The position numbers and the translations under genes were made by a program. 64,000 nucleotides of DNA from JAQUBU01 sp036677685 (GTDB lineage: Bacteria > Bacillota > Syntrophomonadia > Syntrophomonadales > Syntrophomonadaceae). Where the stretch lies: assembly GCA_036677685.1 (NCBI GenBank), contig JAVBWA010000011.1, positions 62,001 to 126,000 on the forward strand. Direction: 5' to 3'. This document shows, one piece after another, positions 7,256 to 15,443 of this stretch (its first letter is position 1; each line of letters starts with the position of its first letter). A model generated the notes under the pieces. That model was not told the DNA's origin. It saw only the letters and a program-made list of their open reading frames with translations, and ran no database searches.

Positions 7256-8296
7256 TTATTTTTGAGAATATTCAAATACCCGCAAAGCAATTAGTACAGC
7301 CATCTCCCTGGTACAGGTGCCTTTGGGATCAAAATTACCATTAGACCCCTTAATAAAACCTTGATTACTCATAAACACAACTGGTTCAAGCGCCCATGCT
7401 GAAATCATATTTTTATCCTTAAAAGCAGCTGAAGCAGACGATGATAAGTCAGTGTTATATCCTATTGCCTGAATTGCCCGATAAAGCATTGATGCAACTT
7501 GTTCGCGATTAGTCAGTTCATTAGGTGAAAAAAGTTTTCTTTCTTTATTTGTTCCGGCTACAATGCCCAAGGAGTAAGCTTTAAATACTTCAGGATTTTT
7601 TGTATCTACAAAAGCATTCATATCAGCATATGAAGCTGGTTTTCCGGTAGATTTTTCATACATTTTTATCGCTATTTCAGCAAATTCCTCTCGTGATATA
7701 GGTCCATTCATTTTATTTTTAATTTTCTCGGTGATAAATCCATAATCGGCAGCTTTATCAAGTTCGGGTATAGCCCAGGAGCTGGCATCTTTGTAAACTG
7801 ACTGTATCCCAATTGTGAACACCTCGGAAAAAGTACTGTAATACCAGTGATCTTCATTATCATCGTTTTCAATATCGAGATATGCATATCTTATCCGGAA
7901 TTGATAGACATTTGCTTTTATATCTATTTTGTCTACTTTACCTTCATTTATAGGATCATATGTTGCCTTATCATCAAATGAATTTCCCGGTATGGTATCA
8001 CCGCTTATTTCATAATCCCATTTTCCGTCCCCTACTTTCATATCAATCTGATAGTTCAAAGGGGATTCTCCTAATTCGGCCCACTTATTATTCAGATCTG
8101 TTACGCTCTGGGGGTTGGTCCATTTCAACTTGAAACACGGTTTTCCGTCTTCATCTTCCCCAAAGGTTACATTAAGATCACGCGGTGCTTCAAGGTTTGT
8201 CGCTGAATTGGCCGCTAGTGTTGTTACCGGAATGAATGGTATCACTGCAAACCCCATGGCAAAAGCAATTATCCATGTTATAAAACGTTTTCTCAT
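7256..8296 (-). CDS. Secreted S-layer-homology (SLH) domain protein
   Basis: The 346-residue precursor starts with a typical signal peptide (RKRFITWIIAFAMGFAVIP, cleavage near LAANS). A beta-rich fibronectin-III-like region covers about residues 40-165, with DGKPCFKLKWTNPQS and VYQFRIRYAYL. Three SLH repeats follow in the C-terminal half: WAIPELDKAADYGFI, VFKAYSLGIVAGTNK and WALEPVVFMSNQGFIKG. SLH domains anchor proteins non-covalently to pyruvylated wall polymers, so this is a surface protein. The ATG used follows AGGAGGGAAATT; a TTG five codons earlier would overlap that ribosome site. Two more exported proteins follow upstream on the same strand, suggesting a cell-envelope gene set. Confidence 0.88.
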   Translation of the reverse strand: MRKRFITWIIAFAMGFAVIPFIPVTTLAANSATNLEAPRDLNVTFGEDEDGKPCFKLKWTNPQSVTDLNNKWAELGESPLNYQIDMKVGDGKWDYEISGDTIPGNSFDDKATYDPINEGKVDKIDIKANVYQFRIRYAYLDIENDDNEDHWYYSTFSEVFTIGIQSVYKDASSWAIPELDKAADYGFITEKIKNKMNGPISREEFAEIAIKMYEKSTGKPASYADMNAFVDTKNPEVFKAYSLGIVAGTNKERKLFSPNELTNREQVASMLYRAIQAIGYNTDLSSSASAAFKDKNMISAWALEPVVFMSNQGFIKGSNGNFDPKGTCTREMAVLIALRVFEYSQK

Positions 8297-8352
8297 AATT
8301 TCCCTCCTCAAGTAGTTATATAAATATTTTCCTTTTCATTTCTCATAAGCAA

Positions 8353-8865
8353 TCAGAGCTTGGGCTGGTCTTCATTATTCACCTGGGTAACCGTAATCAT
8401 TAATTCTTCGCTTTCATAATCAGAGGCAAGATGAATTTTTATGCCTTTGCTGTTATCAGCAGTATAGAAACTGCCTCCATCAAATGAAGAAACAATAGCA
8501 TTCTCCGTAAAACCTGCTTGTTTTATATCTGAAAGATAATCTTCGAAATCTTCCTTTTTAACTTTTTCTAATTGAATTGCACAGTCGGTATCAGATTCTG
8601 CCACATAGGTAATAACGCCCTTTTTATACTCTAATATTTCACTGCCCAGCTTCCCCTTGGGCCATTCAGTTCCACCTAGAGAAGTCGTTTTTCCACTTTT
8701 ATCGGTTATAGTAATTTGCTCACCATCAATATCGACATTACCCCCAACTATATCCTCAGCTGCCTTCTCAGCAAGTTTCTCCCCGGCAACTTCCGATGCA
8801 CTTTTACATCCGGTAAGAGGATATACCAGAGAAAGTAAAATAATTAGAATCACAAATTTTTTCAT
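8353..8865 (-). CDS. Small lipoprotein of unknown function
   Basis: The 170-residue precursor has a lipoprotein signal peptide ending in the lipobox YPLTGC, so the mature protein should be lipidated at Cys and held on the outer face of the membrane. The remainder is acidic and hydrophilic. Its first part (VGGNVDIDGEQITITDKSG) resembles that of other small clostridial lipoproteins, but I cannot name a characterised family. I chose the ATG following AGGAGGGTTTTTT; the frame stays open 13 codons further without a ribosome site. The SLH gene follows after 56 bases and may be co-transcribed. Confidence 0.8.
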   Translation of the reverse strand: MKKFVILIILLSLVYPLTGCKSASEVAGEKLAEKAAEDIVGGNVDIDGEQITITDKSGKTTSLGGTEWPKGKLGSEILEYKKGVITYVAESDTDCAIQLEKVKKEDFEDYLSDIKQAGFTENAIVSSFDGGSFYTADNSKGIKIHLASDYESEELMITVTQVNNEDQPKL

Positions 8866-9049
8866 AAAAAACCCTCCTAAAGTTCTTAGAGAACCGTATT
8901 CCACATCATATTATCAGCTAAGGGGCAAGATGAAAGTATTTTGCTTGTAGAACATATATTATCTTTCTATAGCTCAACTCTCCTAAAAAGCCGCTATTTT
9001 ACCCGCATCTCTTTTAAGTAACACCCCCTTGTAATACTGCCTTTAAGAG

Positions 9050-11197
9050 TTAATAATCAGTCCTATTGCCTCCCCATCCCCAAGGTTCTGCATCTTCCGG
9101 GTCATTATAATTACATGAAAACCCGGAAAAACTATTTCCATCTGTTTCCATGGTGAACTCGAAAGTACCAGAATTATTTCCTTCACTCCAGGTACCGCTC
9201 AGCGTATCACCGGATACAGTACCTTTAATACTGGTATTCCCCTCTAAATCATATAAACCGTTCACTTGATTCCCGCTCTGTCTAAGTATCATATAGCCAT
9301 TATCTGTATCCCAAAATCCGGTCCAATTGCGGTTCCCCTGCATAGCAGGCAGAAGAAACCCATGCCGGTCAGAACGTTGATTGTCACCCTGCTGCTGATA
9401 ATAGCCGTCAAAAGATTGTTTGTCTCCAGCCATATTAAATTCCAGCGTACCGCTATTACCCGTATCTTCTTCATCCCATGTGGCAGTCAGTTTATTGCCT
9501 GATACCTTACCATTGATAACACCCGTATACATCTCGTAGCTGCCATACACATTATTTCCGTTCTGCGTCAGCTGCAAAACTCCCAATTCGCTGTACCAGC
9601 TGCCAGAAAAGTCAGTTTGAACAGTCTGATCCTGGTTTTGAATAGTTTCATTTTGCGAAGTAAGCGGTTGCGTTGCTGCAACATCAGCAGTGTCGTTTCC
9701 TTTACATATAGTAATTGTTTTTGTAGTACCATCCCATACCGTTTCATAACCCAAGTTTTCAATGATAAAACGAAGCGGCACCATGGTTCGATTGGTTGAG
9801 GAAATAAACGGAGCAGCATCAATATCCTTCCCCACGCCGTTAACCATAGCGTGGGTACTATCAACCCGGAGATTTATCACCGTATTATTCTGGTTAATGG
9901 TAATCATTCGCTGGCTGCCATCCCAGTCAATACTGCCACCCAATTCTTCTATGATGGCTCTGATAGGGACAAAAGTACGACCATTTACTATAACCGGTGC
10001 TGTGCCATACCCCGGGTCAATCTCCTTTTGACCCCCGTTCACGGTCATTATGGGATCACCTACGACAAGTACCATCGTGATACTGCCTGCAGCACCTGCA
10101 GCATCTGCAGCGCCGGGAGCGCAGGGAGCAGCCACAACCTCATTAGAAGTATCTTGGATGGTAGTGCCGTAAACCGGACTTACTACATAATAATAGGTTG
10201 ATCCATTGGTTACTGTACTATCGGTGTAATTAAGAGCATTAATGGGAAAGTCGGTTAACGGCGTAGATGAATAAGCTCCCGGACTGTCAGCCCGGAATAT
10301 ATAGTACCCGGTCAGCCCTTGCGTATTACCGGCAGCACTCCAAGTGAGCCTGACATTATTGTTGCCAGGTGTTGCCGCCAGGTTAACAGCGCCTGTTTCG
10401 GCAGGTAAAACAAGGTTTGAATCAGTAGAAATCTGTGGCAGATTAGGAGTTAAATCACTTATGTTTGTATGTGACAATAATGCCTGGGTTGATTCCAGAT
10501 CTTCCTGGGTAGCATTTTCCGGTGCCACTCCAAATGTGTGACTTGATGCAATACTCATTATATTTTGATCTCTAATCAGGTCTAATACTATAATACGGTA
10601 TAATCCGGGTTCATCAGGCGCATAAGCATTGACGGAGGCACTGCTGTTGGTACCTATTGATTGCCAATAGGTGCATTTGTCAAGAAGATCCGGGTCATAT
10701 ATATGGTCAGGCTCATAGGGAACGATGCCCACCCAGGTATTATGATTGTTTGAGATACCGGAAATACCAACTGCCATTTGTTCGCCTGCCGTTATAATTT
10801 CAGGTATATTGGAAAATACCGCCTTCATTCTGCACACGCAAATACATCGCTCACTAAATGCAAGCCCTACCACCTGTCCATCAGATGTTGATACATATTC
10901 CCTAAAAAAGTAATAACCAGGCATCAGCGGAACATTAAAAAATATATTTCCTGTGGTCTCATTATTCGGCTTCTTTTCTATTAAGTAGTATTGATTGTCA
11001 CTGTATTTAATAACTGTGCCTATCCAACCTCCAAGTCCACTTTGATATAAATTTTCAAAACTGACATTGACTATTTTACCGGGCGGAGATCCCAGTCTAG
11101 GCCATACATTCCCAGACGTATCTGCAAAAGCAACATCATTTATTGCCAACATCTGCAGCAAAAACACAATCATCAGCAGAGAAATCTTTCTTTTCAT
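9050..11197 (-). CDS. Secreted protein with Fn3 and Cu-amine-oxidase-N domains
   Basis: The 715-residue precursor has a signal peptide (ISLLMIVFLLQMLAINDVAFA). The N-terminal half is beta-rich. A fibronectin-III module lies at about 270-355 (TPGNNNVRLTWSAAGNTQ). A copper-amine-oxidase N-terminal-like domain follows at about 370-500, recognisable from VNGRTFVPIRAIIEELGG and TMVPLRFIIENLGYE. The last 190 residues are two related beta repeats, each with a GSW/GFW opening, an NGxVSG or KGTVSG turn and an FEF/LEF strand. The amine-oxidase-N domain is a common clostridial extracellular module and does not imply oxidase activity. Wall or matrix binding is the likely role. No anchor is seen. The start has AAAGGAG upstream. 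Confidence 0.8.
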   Translation of the reverse strand: MKRKISLLMIVFLLQMLAINDVAFADTSGNVWPRLGSPPGKIVNVSFENLYQSGLGGWIGTVIKYSDNQYYLIEKKPNNETTGNIFFNVPLMPGYYFFREYVSTSDGQVVGLAFSERCICVCRMKAVFSNIPEIITAGEQMAVGISGISNNHNTWVGIVPYEPDHIYDPDLLDKCTYWQSIGTNSSASVNAYAPDEPGLYRIIVLDLIRDQNIMSIASSHTFGVAPENATQEDLESTQALLSHTNISDLTPNLPQISTDSNLVLPAETGAVNLAATPGNNNVRLTWSAAGNTQGLTGYYIFRADSPGAYSSTPLTDFPINALNYTDSTVTNGSTYYYVVSPVYGTTIQDTSNEVVAAPCAPGAADAAGAAGSITMVLVVGDPIMTVNGGQKEIDPGYGTAPVIVNGRTFVPIRAIIEELGGSIDWDGSQRMITINQNNTVINLRVDSTHAMVNGVGKDIDAAPFISSTNRTMVPLRFIIENLGYETVWDGTTKTITICKGNDTADVAATQPLTSQNETIQNQDQTVQTDFSGSWYSELGVLQLTQNGNNVYGSYEMYTGVINGKVSGNKLTATWDEEDTGNSGTLEFNMAGDKQSFDGYYQQQGDNQRSDRHGFLLPAMQGNRNWTGFWDTDNGYMILRQSGNQVNGLYDLEGNTSIKGTVSGDTLSGTWSEGNNSGTFEFTMETDGNSFSGFSCNYNDPEDAEPWGWGGNRTDY

Positions 11198-11668
11198 CCC
11201 TAACTCCTTTCATTTGAACACTCACAATCTTCTTATTTCATTGCAAAACTTCCCTTCTCTGCCACTGGAGCGGCTGGGGTCTATCTCTTCAGGTATTCCC
11301 CCCTACAATTGAGATGGCATACTCCTGCTATTCCAGGGTTGTATGCCTGTATCTGTCCAAGCTATTTCTCTCTCAGCAATCCAATAATGGCTCTTTTCTG
11401 TTGTATGTGTTTGCCAAAGATTATTATTTTTCATTATACAATTGAGCAATCAGAATAAATTTTGCAATTTTGCTACATTTAATTTATATAAATTTGCTAT
11501 GTTTTTTGTTTTTGAAAATGTAAATTAAGGATGAAAAAATCATCGCCAGCACCCGGGAAATCCATTACCCTTTTGTATGTAAAAATACAAAAGGTAATAA
11601 CAGAAAAAGGATAATGACGATGATACAAGATATATCAATATTTAAATTAAAAGATTCTGATTAGATTT
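11198..11668. other. Long 5' region with several hairpins
   Basis: Upstream of the exported protein gene, on the minus strand, lie GGCATAC/GTATGCC (11316-11347, with an inner CCTG/CAGG pair), an ATCTC/GAGAT pairing, a GGGG/CCCC pairing and a tight GCCGC/GTGGC hairpin near 11255-11270. A bulged 14-base inverted repeat (ATTACC..TTTTGTAT) lies at 11563-11600. I could not match these to a known riboswitch class. The rest is AT-rich without genes. Confidence 0.4.
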
Positions 11669-12520
11669 TTAAAAACTCCTTTTATAAGTCGACGGTGGTA
11701 TCCCCTTTATTTTCTTGAAGCAATTGGAAAAGTGAGAACTATTTACAAAGCCACAGTATTTCGCTACTTCTTCTATAGAATAATCCCCTTTTTTCAGCAT
11801 TTCCTCCGCTTTTGTTATTCTGATGGATATCAGGAACTCATGGGGGGTTTGTTGAGTGTGTTCTTTGAACATTCTTATAAAATAATATGGGCTTAAGTTG
11901 ATTTCCTTACAAATATCATCCATTTTAATATTAGAGTTATAATAATTAAACATATATTCCCTGGCACGATTGACATAATTTTTATTGATGCTCTGCTTTT
12001 TTTGCTCCCATTTTTGATTCCCGCTTTCTCTTAATATTTGAATCACGATTTGAGTGCTTATACTTTGTATCATTAAATCAGTACTGTTCTGCAAGCCCAC
12101 CTCTTCTTCCCAGCTGTGAATAAGATTTATCAGTTTCGGACTATAGGGACTATCCATAATATTGAAGGATAATTGTTTTTCTCCACATACCTCATAAGCA
12201 ACTTCTTGAAAGAACTTCTTCTTTATATTCATTGCAATGTATGGACGAGTGGTAGCAGTCCTTGTACAAGTCATTTTCGTTTCAGGTGTAAACTGAACAA
12301 GTCTTCCCTTTTTAAACTGATATTCTTGTCGTTCAATTCTCAACAAAGGAGGATTTGAAGTTAAAAAGACAAAATGGTAATCCTCCAAACACATTTCACC
12401 GCCACCAACATATAACCTGGGTCTAAATACCATTATATCCGTATGTCCATAATGTTCAGTCTTGGAAATGATTTCAGAAGGAATCTGATTGATAAAATGT
12501 ATGAAGTTGTCTCTCCCCAT
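11669..12520 (-). CDS. AraC family transcriptional regulator
   Basis: The 283-residue protein has an N-terminal cupin-like sensing domain (about 1-170). Its C-terminal AraC/XylS domain has two helix-turn-helix units: MDDICKEINLSPYYFIRMFK and IEEVAKYCGFVNSSHFSNCF, closing with GIPPSTYKRSF. Such proteins usually activate sugar-use or envelope genes and bind directly repeated half-sites. The ATG follows AAGGTGGATAAT. It stands alone, with the exported protein gene downstream 471 bases away on the same strand. Whether it regulates that gene is open. The effector is unknown. Confidence 0.87.
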   Translation of the reverse strand: MGRDNFIHFINQIPSEIISKTEHYGHTDIMVFRPRLYVGGGEMCLEDYHFVFLTSNPPLLRIERQEYQFKKGRLVQFTPETKMTCTRTATTRPYIAMNIKKKFFQEVAYEVCGEKQLSFNIMDSPYSPKLINLIHSWEEEVGLQNSTDLMIQSISTQIVIQILRESGNQKWEQKKQSINKNYVNRAREYMFNYYNSNIKMDDICKEINLSPYYFIRMFKEHTQQTPHEFLISIRITKAEEMLKKGDYSIEEVAKYCGFVNSSHFSNCFKKIKGIPPSTYKRSF

Positions 12521-12786
12521 TATTATCCACCTTTTCCCATGATCTATTTTGATCAGATCACCATATATAATTATTTGCAGGTTGCATTGAGTCCGGTATT
12601 TATTAATATATTAACAGATATTTATAAACAACAGGACTTATACAGTTGATGGTAATATCAAGACCTCTATCCATTCAAATATTCAAAAGACTTAAGCTGA
12701 GGCTGCTAAAATAACTAACACAATGGATGAGGTTAAGACCTGTTCAATAATCAAAAAGAAAGATATGTGGGGGCAAATTTACCTTT

Positions 12787-13098
12787 TTATATTAAATTGC
12801 GATATTCTCTCCTTCCATCTACAATGGCATATATAATTACTAACTTATCTGTCTCATTTATCTTATAAAAAACAAGATGCCGTTCAACAATCACTACTCT
12901 ATACCCTTGCTTTTTCAAAATCGAATATCGAGGAATACTTCCCGACTCTGGAAACTCCTGAAGACGATTAATTGCGGTTTCAATTTTGTCTAAATATCCA
13001 AGTGCAACATCAATATCACCGGAGTCGCCGGCAATATAAAAAATGATATCTCGGAGCTGTTCCTCCGCTTTATCCGTTCGTAATATTTTGTACTTCAT
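12787..13098 (-). CDS. RelE/ParE-type toxin
   Basis: The 103-residue basic protein fits the RelE/ParE plasmid-stabilisation fold. It opens YKILRTDKAEEQLRDIIFYI, has a central helix (LDKIETAINRLQEFPESG), and closes with YRVVIVERHLVFYKI and a C-terminal VIIYAIVDGRREY. Arginines near the end (GRREYRNL) are typical of catalytic or ribosome-contact residues in this superfamily. The gene overlaps the stop of the antitoxin by four bases (ATGA), the normal order of antitoxin first. Whether it is an mRNA interferase (RelE) or a gyrase poison (ParE) cannot be decided from sequence. Confidence 0.88.
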   Translation of the reverse strand: MKYKILRTDKAEEQLRDIIFYIAGDSGDIDVALGYLDKIETAINRLQEFPESGSIPRYSILKKQGYRVVIVERHLVFYKINETDKLVIIYAIVDGRREYRNLI

Positions 13099-13373
13099 CC
13101 ATTCTTCCTTTCCAGTAAAGATGCACGAAGATCATCGAACGAATCCTGCATTGGTGCCAATCTTCCATTTTTTACATCCTCTTCTGCCTCCGCAAGTGCT
13201 CTAAGTAGTTCCAATTCCGATTTCATCTGATAGTAATCCTGTAAACTAAGAACTGCTGTATCACCTCGTCCATTTACAGTAATAATAACAGCCTCTCTTG
13301 ATTCTTTGCACTGTTTGGAGATTTCACTATAATGATTTCTTAAATCTGCCGATGGCCTGATTGCTGGTTCCAT
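13095..13373 (-). CDS. Phd/YefM-type antitoxin
   Basis: The 92-residue protein has the Phd/YefM layout. An N-terminal DNA-binding and dimerisation part (RPSADLRNHYSEISKQCKES, then REAVIITVNGRGDTAVLSL) is followed by an acidic, probably disordered toxin-binding tail. I used the ATG preceded by GAGGTGATACC rather than one 11 codons earlier. It should bind the RelE/ParE protein encoded next and repress the operon through the large inverted repeat just upstream. Confidence 0.88.
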   Translation of the reverse strand: MEPAIRPSADLRNHYSEISKQCKESREAVIITVNGRGDTAVLSLQDYYQMKSELELLRALAEAEEDVKNGRLAPMQDSFDDLRASLLERKNG

Positions 13374-13392
13374 GGTATCACCTCGTTCCAAT

Positions 13393-13451
13393 AACATTAT
13401 AGTCATATTAAAATGTAATAGTCACATAATATCATAATATGACTATTACAT
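13393..13451. promoter_or_regulatory. Toxin-antitoxin operator/promoter with inverted repeats
   Basis: ATGTAATAGTCA (13413-13424) and TGACTATTACAT (13440-13451) form a perfect 12-base inverted repeat with a 15-base spacer. A third ATAGTCAT half-site lies at 13400-13407, next to a minus-strand TATAAT. This fits cooperative autorepression by antitoxin or toxin-antitoxin complex. Confidence 0.6.
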
Positions 13452-13518
13452 CAAATTGTTATCCTTGCTCATATAACTTACTCTATTTTAAATTAGCATA
13501 TATTGGCACACTTTCATG

Positions 13519-13822
13519 TTCCCCAACTCAACCCTGCCCCTATTTCTCCATCTGCGGAAATACAATATCCATCATTACAAATGTACTATTCTCCGTCATT
13601 TACCTCCGATATAGCAGAACCACGGTCTCAGCGTGCCTTGAGTGCGCAACAATGATGTCGCCCCCCTCTGGTATTCCCTTGGCGGTAGGACATGCTGTTT
13701 TTGCTTTTTAACATATTCCTTCATCAATTGGGTCTCATTTGCAATTTTTTTAAGAATTTCTTGAAGCTTCTTTGAATAAGGATCTTTCCTTAAATCAGCG
13801 GTGAGTTTTTCATATAGCGTTT
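13519..13822 (-). pseudogene. Chimeric gene remnant ending in an rlmD-like tail (copy B)
   Basis: On the minus strand an open stretch without start (LTADLRKDPYSKKLQEIL, then ANETQLMKEYVKKQKQHV) begins just after a TAG at about 13820. Near 13650 a different reading frame ends AHSRHAETVVLLYRR and stop, matching the rlmD C-terminus. The following 3' flank (CCCCAACTCAACCCTGCC and on) also resembles the rlmD 3' flank. This is a junction of two gene pieces; neither is functional as seen. Confidence 0.5.
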
Positions 13823-13902
13823 TCTAAATGACAATAGTCGGAGAACAGAAAGGTTTCGCTGACTAGTACCACCTTTTTTATTGTTACAAATCGATCAACA
13901 AT

Positions 13903-14955
13903 TCATGAATTACCAAGAAATAGTTTCGTTCTGCTGGCCGCGTTCTCTCTAATATTGTAATAGTAAAACAGATAATCAAAGCTGTGGAATACGCCTTTCG
14001 GGAAGACTACGTTTCCCTGTCCCCAGGTATCCACATCCACGGTACTGCAGATCAGCGCTCCTTTTTCGCTGTCAATAGTAGCATCTGCGAAGTTCATGAC
14101 CCGCTGGAATTCACCGTTTTCGTCCAGAACCACCGAGCTGCCGAAATTGAGCATGATTGACCCCAGATTTTCATCCGCTCCGGCCGTCGTGCCGTCCCTT
14201 GTCCATGTGATTGGGTTTATTACAAGTGCACCATCCAGTACGACGGGATTTGTTCCCTCAACCACAGCAGCCTGTGTATTATAGGAAATGATCACACCCG
14301 TGTCGTCGGCACCCTCGGCAAACTTCAGGTGCGGATTTTCAGCCATATAATCCTCAGTGACCGAGTAGCCGATCACATAGGCCGCAACCATTCTCGCATA
14401 GATGTCCGGGTATTCCTCCATATACTCCGAAAGCAGATACAGCAGCATGTTGGAGCCCAGTGAATGACCTGCAAGGATGAACGGGCGCCCATTGTTGTAA
14501 TGCTCAACATAGTAGTCGAACGCTGCAAATACGTCGTCTTTGGTAACGCCGCCGAGCAGTTCATCCTTGTCTTCCTCCGAAAGCGACAGACTGTTTACTG
14601 CGTCCGGCTGCCTGTAATACGGGGCGTAGATGTTGCCAACCGTTTCAAACGCCGTCGCTTGGCGGTTATAGGCCGACCTTGCATTGGTTCGCATAAGCGT
14701 ATTGTCGATTTCGCATATGATGGGGTCGTCCGCTGAGAGCCGATAATATGACGTCGGATACAGGTAGAACACATCGACATCATACTCTGTAGTACCCGGC
14801 AGTGCCAGCCAGTTATCGGTTGATGAATAATCATTTGCTTCAACTGTGTTTTCAGATGGATGCAACAGCAGAAAACCCGCTATGATGCCGATGGTCAGGA
14901 TAACGGCAATGCTGATAATAATACTCCATTTCTTTCTTGAGTTCAAACTATTCAC
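13903..14955 (-). CDS. DUF3089 alpha/beta-hydrolase, membrane-anchored
   Basis: The 350-residue protein begins with one hydrophobic segment (IIISIAVILTIGIIAGFLLL), an uncleaved anchor or signal peptide. A DUF3089 domain follows: VFYLYPTSYY near residue 62, NIYAPYYRQ near 108, and the lipase-like nucleophile elbow AGHSLGSNM near residue 163. DUF3089 proteins have an alpha/beta-hydrolase fold. A lipase or esterase activity on the outer face is likely from the GHSLG motif, but the substrate is unknown. The start is uncertain: GTG is used here, but a TTG three codons later is better spaced from AAGGA. Codon use appears more GC-rich than in the neighbouring remnants, so it may have come by transfer. 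Confidence 0.8.
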   Translation of the reverse strand: MNSLNSRKKWSIIISIAVILTIGIIAGFLLLHPSENTVEANDYSSTDNWLALPGTTEYDVDVFYLYPTSYYRLSADDPIICEIDNTLMRTNARSAYNRQATAFETVGNIYAPYYRQPDAVNSLSLSEEDKDELLGGVTKDDVFAAFDYYVEHYNNGRPFILAGHSLGSNMLLYLLSEYMEEYPDIYARMVAAYVIGYSVTEDYMAENPHLKFAEGADDTGVIISYNTQAAVVEGTNPVVLDGALVINPITWTRDGTTAGADENLGSIMLNFGSSVVLDENGEFQRVMNFADATIDSEKGALICSTVDVDTWGQGNVVFPKGVFHSFDYLFYYYNIRENAASRTKLFLGNS

Positions 14956-15061
14956 ATCCTTATTTCAGTTAATTGATTTGACAAAATGGATTGTTGTGAA
15001 TATATCTAATCACCGTCAATAGGTAAGCATCCATCTTCGACACCTTCACTTCCATACCGTC

Positions 15062-15327
15062 CTACGTGACAGCTTCTACAATAGTTCCTGTTGTACCACC
15101 ACGCACAGCTTGTCCCGTTCTACTCATTATTCGCGAAATCTTATCGTCTTTTCCCGTATCAATATGTAAACATGGTTGCTCATTAAGCAATAGGCATACA
15201 CTTCAAACTGCTTTTTCGATTGTTTCTGTGCCAGTATTTCCAGCAACCGTTGATAATCATCATCATCATAAAAAATATCCTGTTGATTGATTCCTCTTAA
15301 AACTACATGGTAAAGTCCCACTTTCAC
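15062..15327 (-). pseudogene. RAYT (Y1/IS200-like) transposase fragment, frameshifted
   Basis: The first 60 codons encode the N-terminal part of a REP-associated tyrosine transposase: YHVVLRGINQQDIFYDDDDY, then YAYCLMSNHVYILIRE. The usual HUH motif HVHLL is degraded to HVYIL. After that the frame stops; a shifted frame continues with KISRIMSRTGQAV and ends at 15062. The intact family is over 200 residues, so this is a truncated and frameshifted remnant. A REP-like hairpin lies 75 bases upstream. Confidence 0.7.
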
Positions 15328-15401
15328 ACTGTTTTCTCGCTTGTCTTACCACTTTTCTACCACAACCTTTGTTTTTGCCAATTATATTAAACAATAATGA
15401 T

Positions 15402-15436
15402 GGAAGCAAAAAGAACGTCCCCGTGCTTCCCCAGCA
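15402..15436. repeat. REP-like hairpin, copy 1
   Basis: A 35-base sequence beginning GGAAGCAAAAAGAACGTCC and ending TGCTTCCCCAGCA occurs identically at 35379-35413. GGAAGCA and TGCTTCC pair around a 15-base loop. Its position next to a RAYT fragment fits the known partnership of RAYT transposases and REP hairpins. Confidence 0.75.
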
Positions 15437-15443
15437 TAAATCA

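Noticed and set aside
11224..11350. Known riboswitch class in the leader of the exported protein
   Set aside because: Signatures of c-di-GMP-I, c-di-AMP (ydaO), cobalamin, glycine and SAM classes were looked for and not matched; kept only as an unnamed structured leader.
13439..13711. Plus-strand 90-codon frame beyond the toxin-antitoxin operator
   Set aside because: Its sequence is the reverse of an rlmD-like 3' end remnant and it has no ribosome site.
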